Source: Straminergon stramineum (taxonomy: Eukaryota > Streptophyta > Bryopsida > Hypnales > Calliergonaceae). Taken from it: a DNA stretch of 64,000 nucleotides. Below, piece after piece: positions 63,101 through 64,000 of the stretch (position 1 is its first letter; the number at the start of each line of letters is the position of its first letter). The notes below the pieces were generated by a model. That model was not told the DNA's origin. It made no database searches and saw nothing but the letters and a program-made list of their open reading frames with translations. A program made the position numbers and the translations under genes. The stretch is from assembly GCA_963920665.1 (NCBI GenBank), contig OY987263.1, forward strand, positions 42,257,218 to 42,321,217, given 5' to 3'.

Positions 63101-64000
63101 TCCTTACAATACTTGAACATTCATTATCCCGATGTGGTAATTGAATCAAGCCAACTAGTACGATGTCACAAATTGTCCTGCCTAATGCTTTTCGGCGTGG
63201 AAGCTCATTCGTTGGATTTGAGCAATTGTTGGTCCTTGGAGATTTTGAATCTTTGTTATATTCGAAATTTGCAAAGAATTTTGGGACTTGGTGCTAAACA
63301 CCCATCCATCCTACAATCCCTTGAGGTTTGTTTTTGTAACATTTTGATTGATATTCTACGAATACATCATCTTATCAACTTGAAGAAATTGAATATAGAA
63401 TCTTCTCCTAAATGTGAGGTGCCTAGTCTATTTACTTTCACCAAGTTACAAGAGTTGACTATTATAAGTGAGTCGAGACTAGTGCTATCTGCAACGGACC
63501 ACCTTCCTTGCCAACTTCAAAAGCTTTTTTTGTTGTCAAATGCATACACCAAGGGATTGAATCTTAGTGGATTCAACCAATTGGAAGTTCTATATTTGAC
63601 TGATAGCCAACAACTGACGTCCTTGGCAAAATTGGGAGATTTGCCTGCATTGGGAGACCTCAATCTTACGAATTGTAAACATCTATTGCGATTGCCTAAC
63701 TTGAGTACGTCTAGGAACCTCAAATCACTTTGTATAGACAGATGTTTATCCCTAGAGCTTCATGAGAATGATATTCAAATGCTCTCTCAGTTGCCTTTGT
63801 TGCAACCCCTCAATTTTTCAAGATTCCATAGATTCGAGTTGAAGTTGGACCATACTCAAAGGAAGGTGTTTATTAAATTTTTCAAATGGTGGGTAGAGGA
63901 TCAATGGAAGGAACAAGGTCTAGGTGCTCTTCCAATTACGATAGGAAGGTGGATTTCTTCCTTTGAAGGGACATCTACATTTGGCAACAAGGTTTTGATG
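59869..64000 (+). CDS. TIR-NB-ARC-LRR immune receptor, 3' end beyond the window
   Basis: Intracellular NLR. Coding exons are 60158-60773 (TIR), 61005-61268 (P-loop), 61588-62271 (rest of NB-ARC) and 62558-64000 (end of NB-ARC and LRRs, open to the edge); all joins keep frame. The TIR domain begins HKIFLSHSG; the glutamate at the NADase position is kept (SKWPMIEL). NB-ARC motifs: GVGGIGKTTT Walker A, FLAIDN kinase-2, VVVTAHS for the usual TTR-type motif, HPLAL in place of GLPLAL, and RISMHDLYLKF with an intact MHD. At least 300 residues of leucine-rich repeats follow. Two N-termini are possible: RS/K-rich exons 57985-58599 plus 58746-58864 spliced to 60158, or a short local exon 59869-59942 starting MCLQVCNEEND, also in phase. 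TIR enzymes cleave NAD to start cell-death signalling; activity here is inferred from the Glu. Atypical kinase-2 and TTR motifs are worth noting. Confidence 0.87.

Noticed and set aside
1..64000. Search for CRISPR arrays, rRNA, operons or bacterial-type elements
   Set aside because: None seen; the window is a plant nuclear sequence with spliced genes.

Overview
The window reads as nuclear DNA of a land plant. It carries chlorophyll synthase, a chloroplast SET-domain methyltransferase, a pair of nsLTP-type secreted proteins, mitochondrial complex I subunit NDUFS7 and a TIR-NB-ARC-LRR receptor. All are interrupted by short GT-AG introns and separated by AT-rich, repeat-laden intergenic DNA. I infer a bryophyte, most likely a moss, from the compact intron-rich genes and the style of the TIR-NLR (IFLSHSG start of the TIR, WPMIEL instead of WC-x-EL). 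This is inference, not proof.

Layout: 1-5060 gene-poor; 5313-9791 (+) chlorophyll synthase CHLG, 15 coding exons; 9792-12000 intergenic with a MITE-like element; 12103-12782 (+) and 15122-15700 (-) two nearly identical nsLTP-type genes, tail to tail, with two related MITE-like elements between them; 17749-19187 (-) NDUFS7; 21036-23562 (+) plastid-type PLAT-like membrane protein; 24159-25911 (-) Rubisco LSMT-like methyltransferase with a separate transit-peptide exon; 25912-34400 gene-poor with several repeat families; 35755-39218 (+) PUX10/UBXD8-like CDC48 adaptor; 39989-45442 (+) a gene whose trihelix/Myb-like exon splices in frame onto a complete NMN adenylyltransferase; 45443-55580 gene-poor; 57985-58864 (+) Arg/Ser/Lys-rich exons; 59869 to the window end (+) a TIR-NB-ARC-LRR gene cut by the edge.

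Most genes are ordinary housekeeping genes for photosynthesis, respiration, protein quality control and NAD synthesis. Two gene models stand out. One is a DNA-binding (trihelix) domain joined to NMNAT, which recalls bacterial NadR but is built from plant parts. The other is a basic RS/K-rich nuclear-type region whose exons run in frame into a TIR-NLR, with a partial duplication of the junction. Both rest on splice-site and reading-frame continuity worked out by hand, and RNA evidence would decide them. Exon coordinates were derived by locating GT/AG sites and checking codon phase across every junction.
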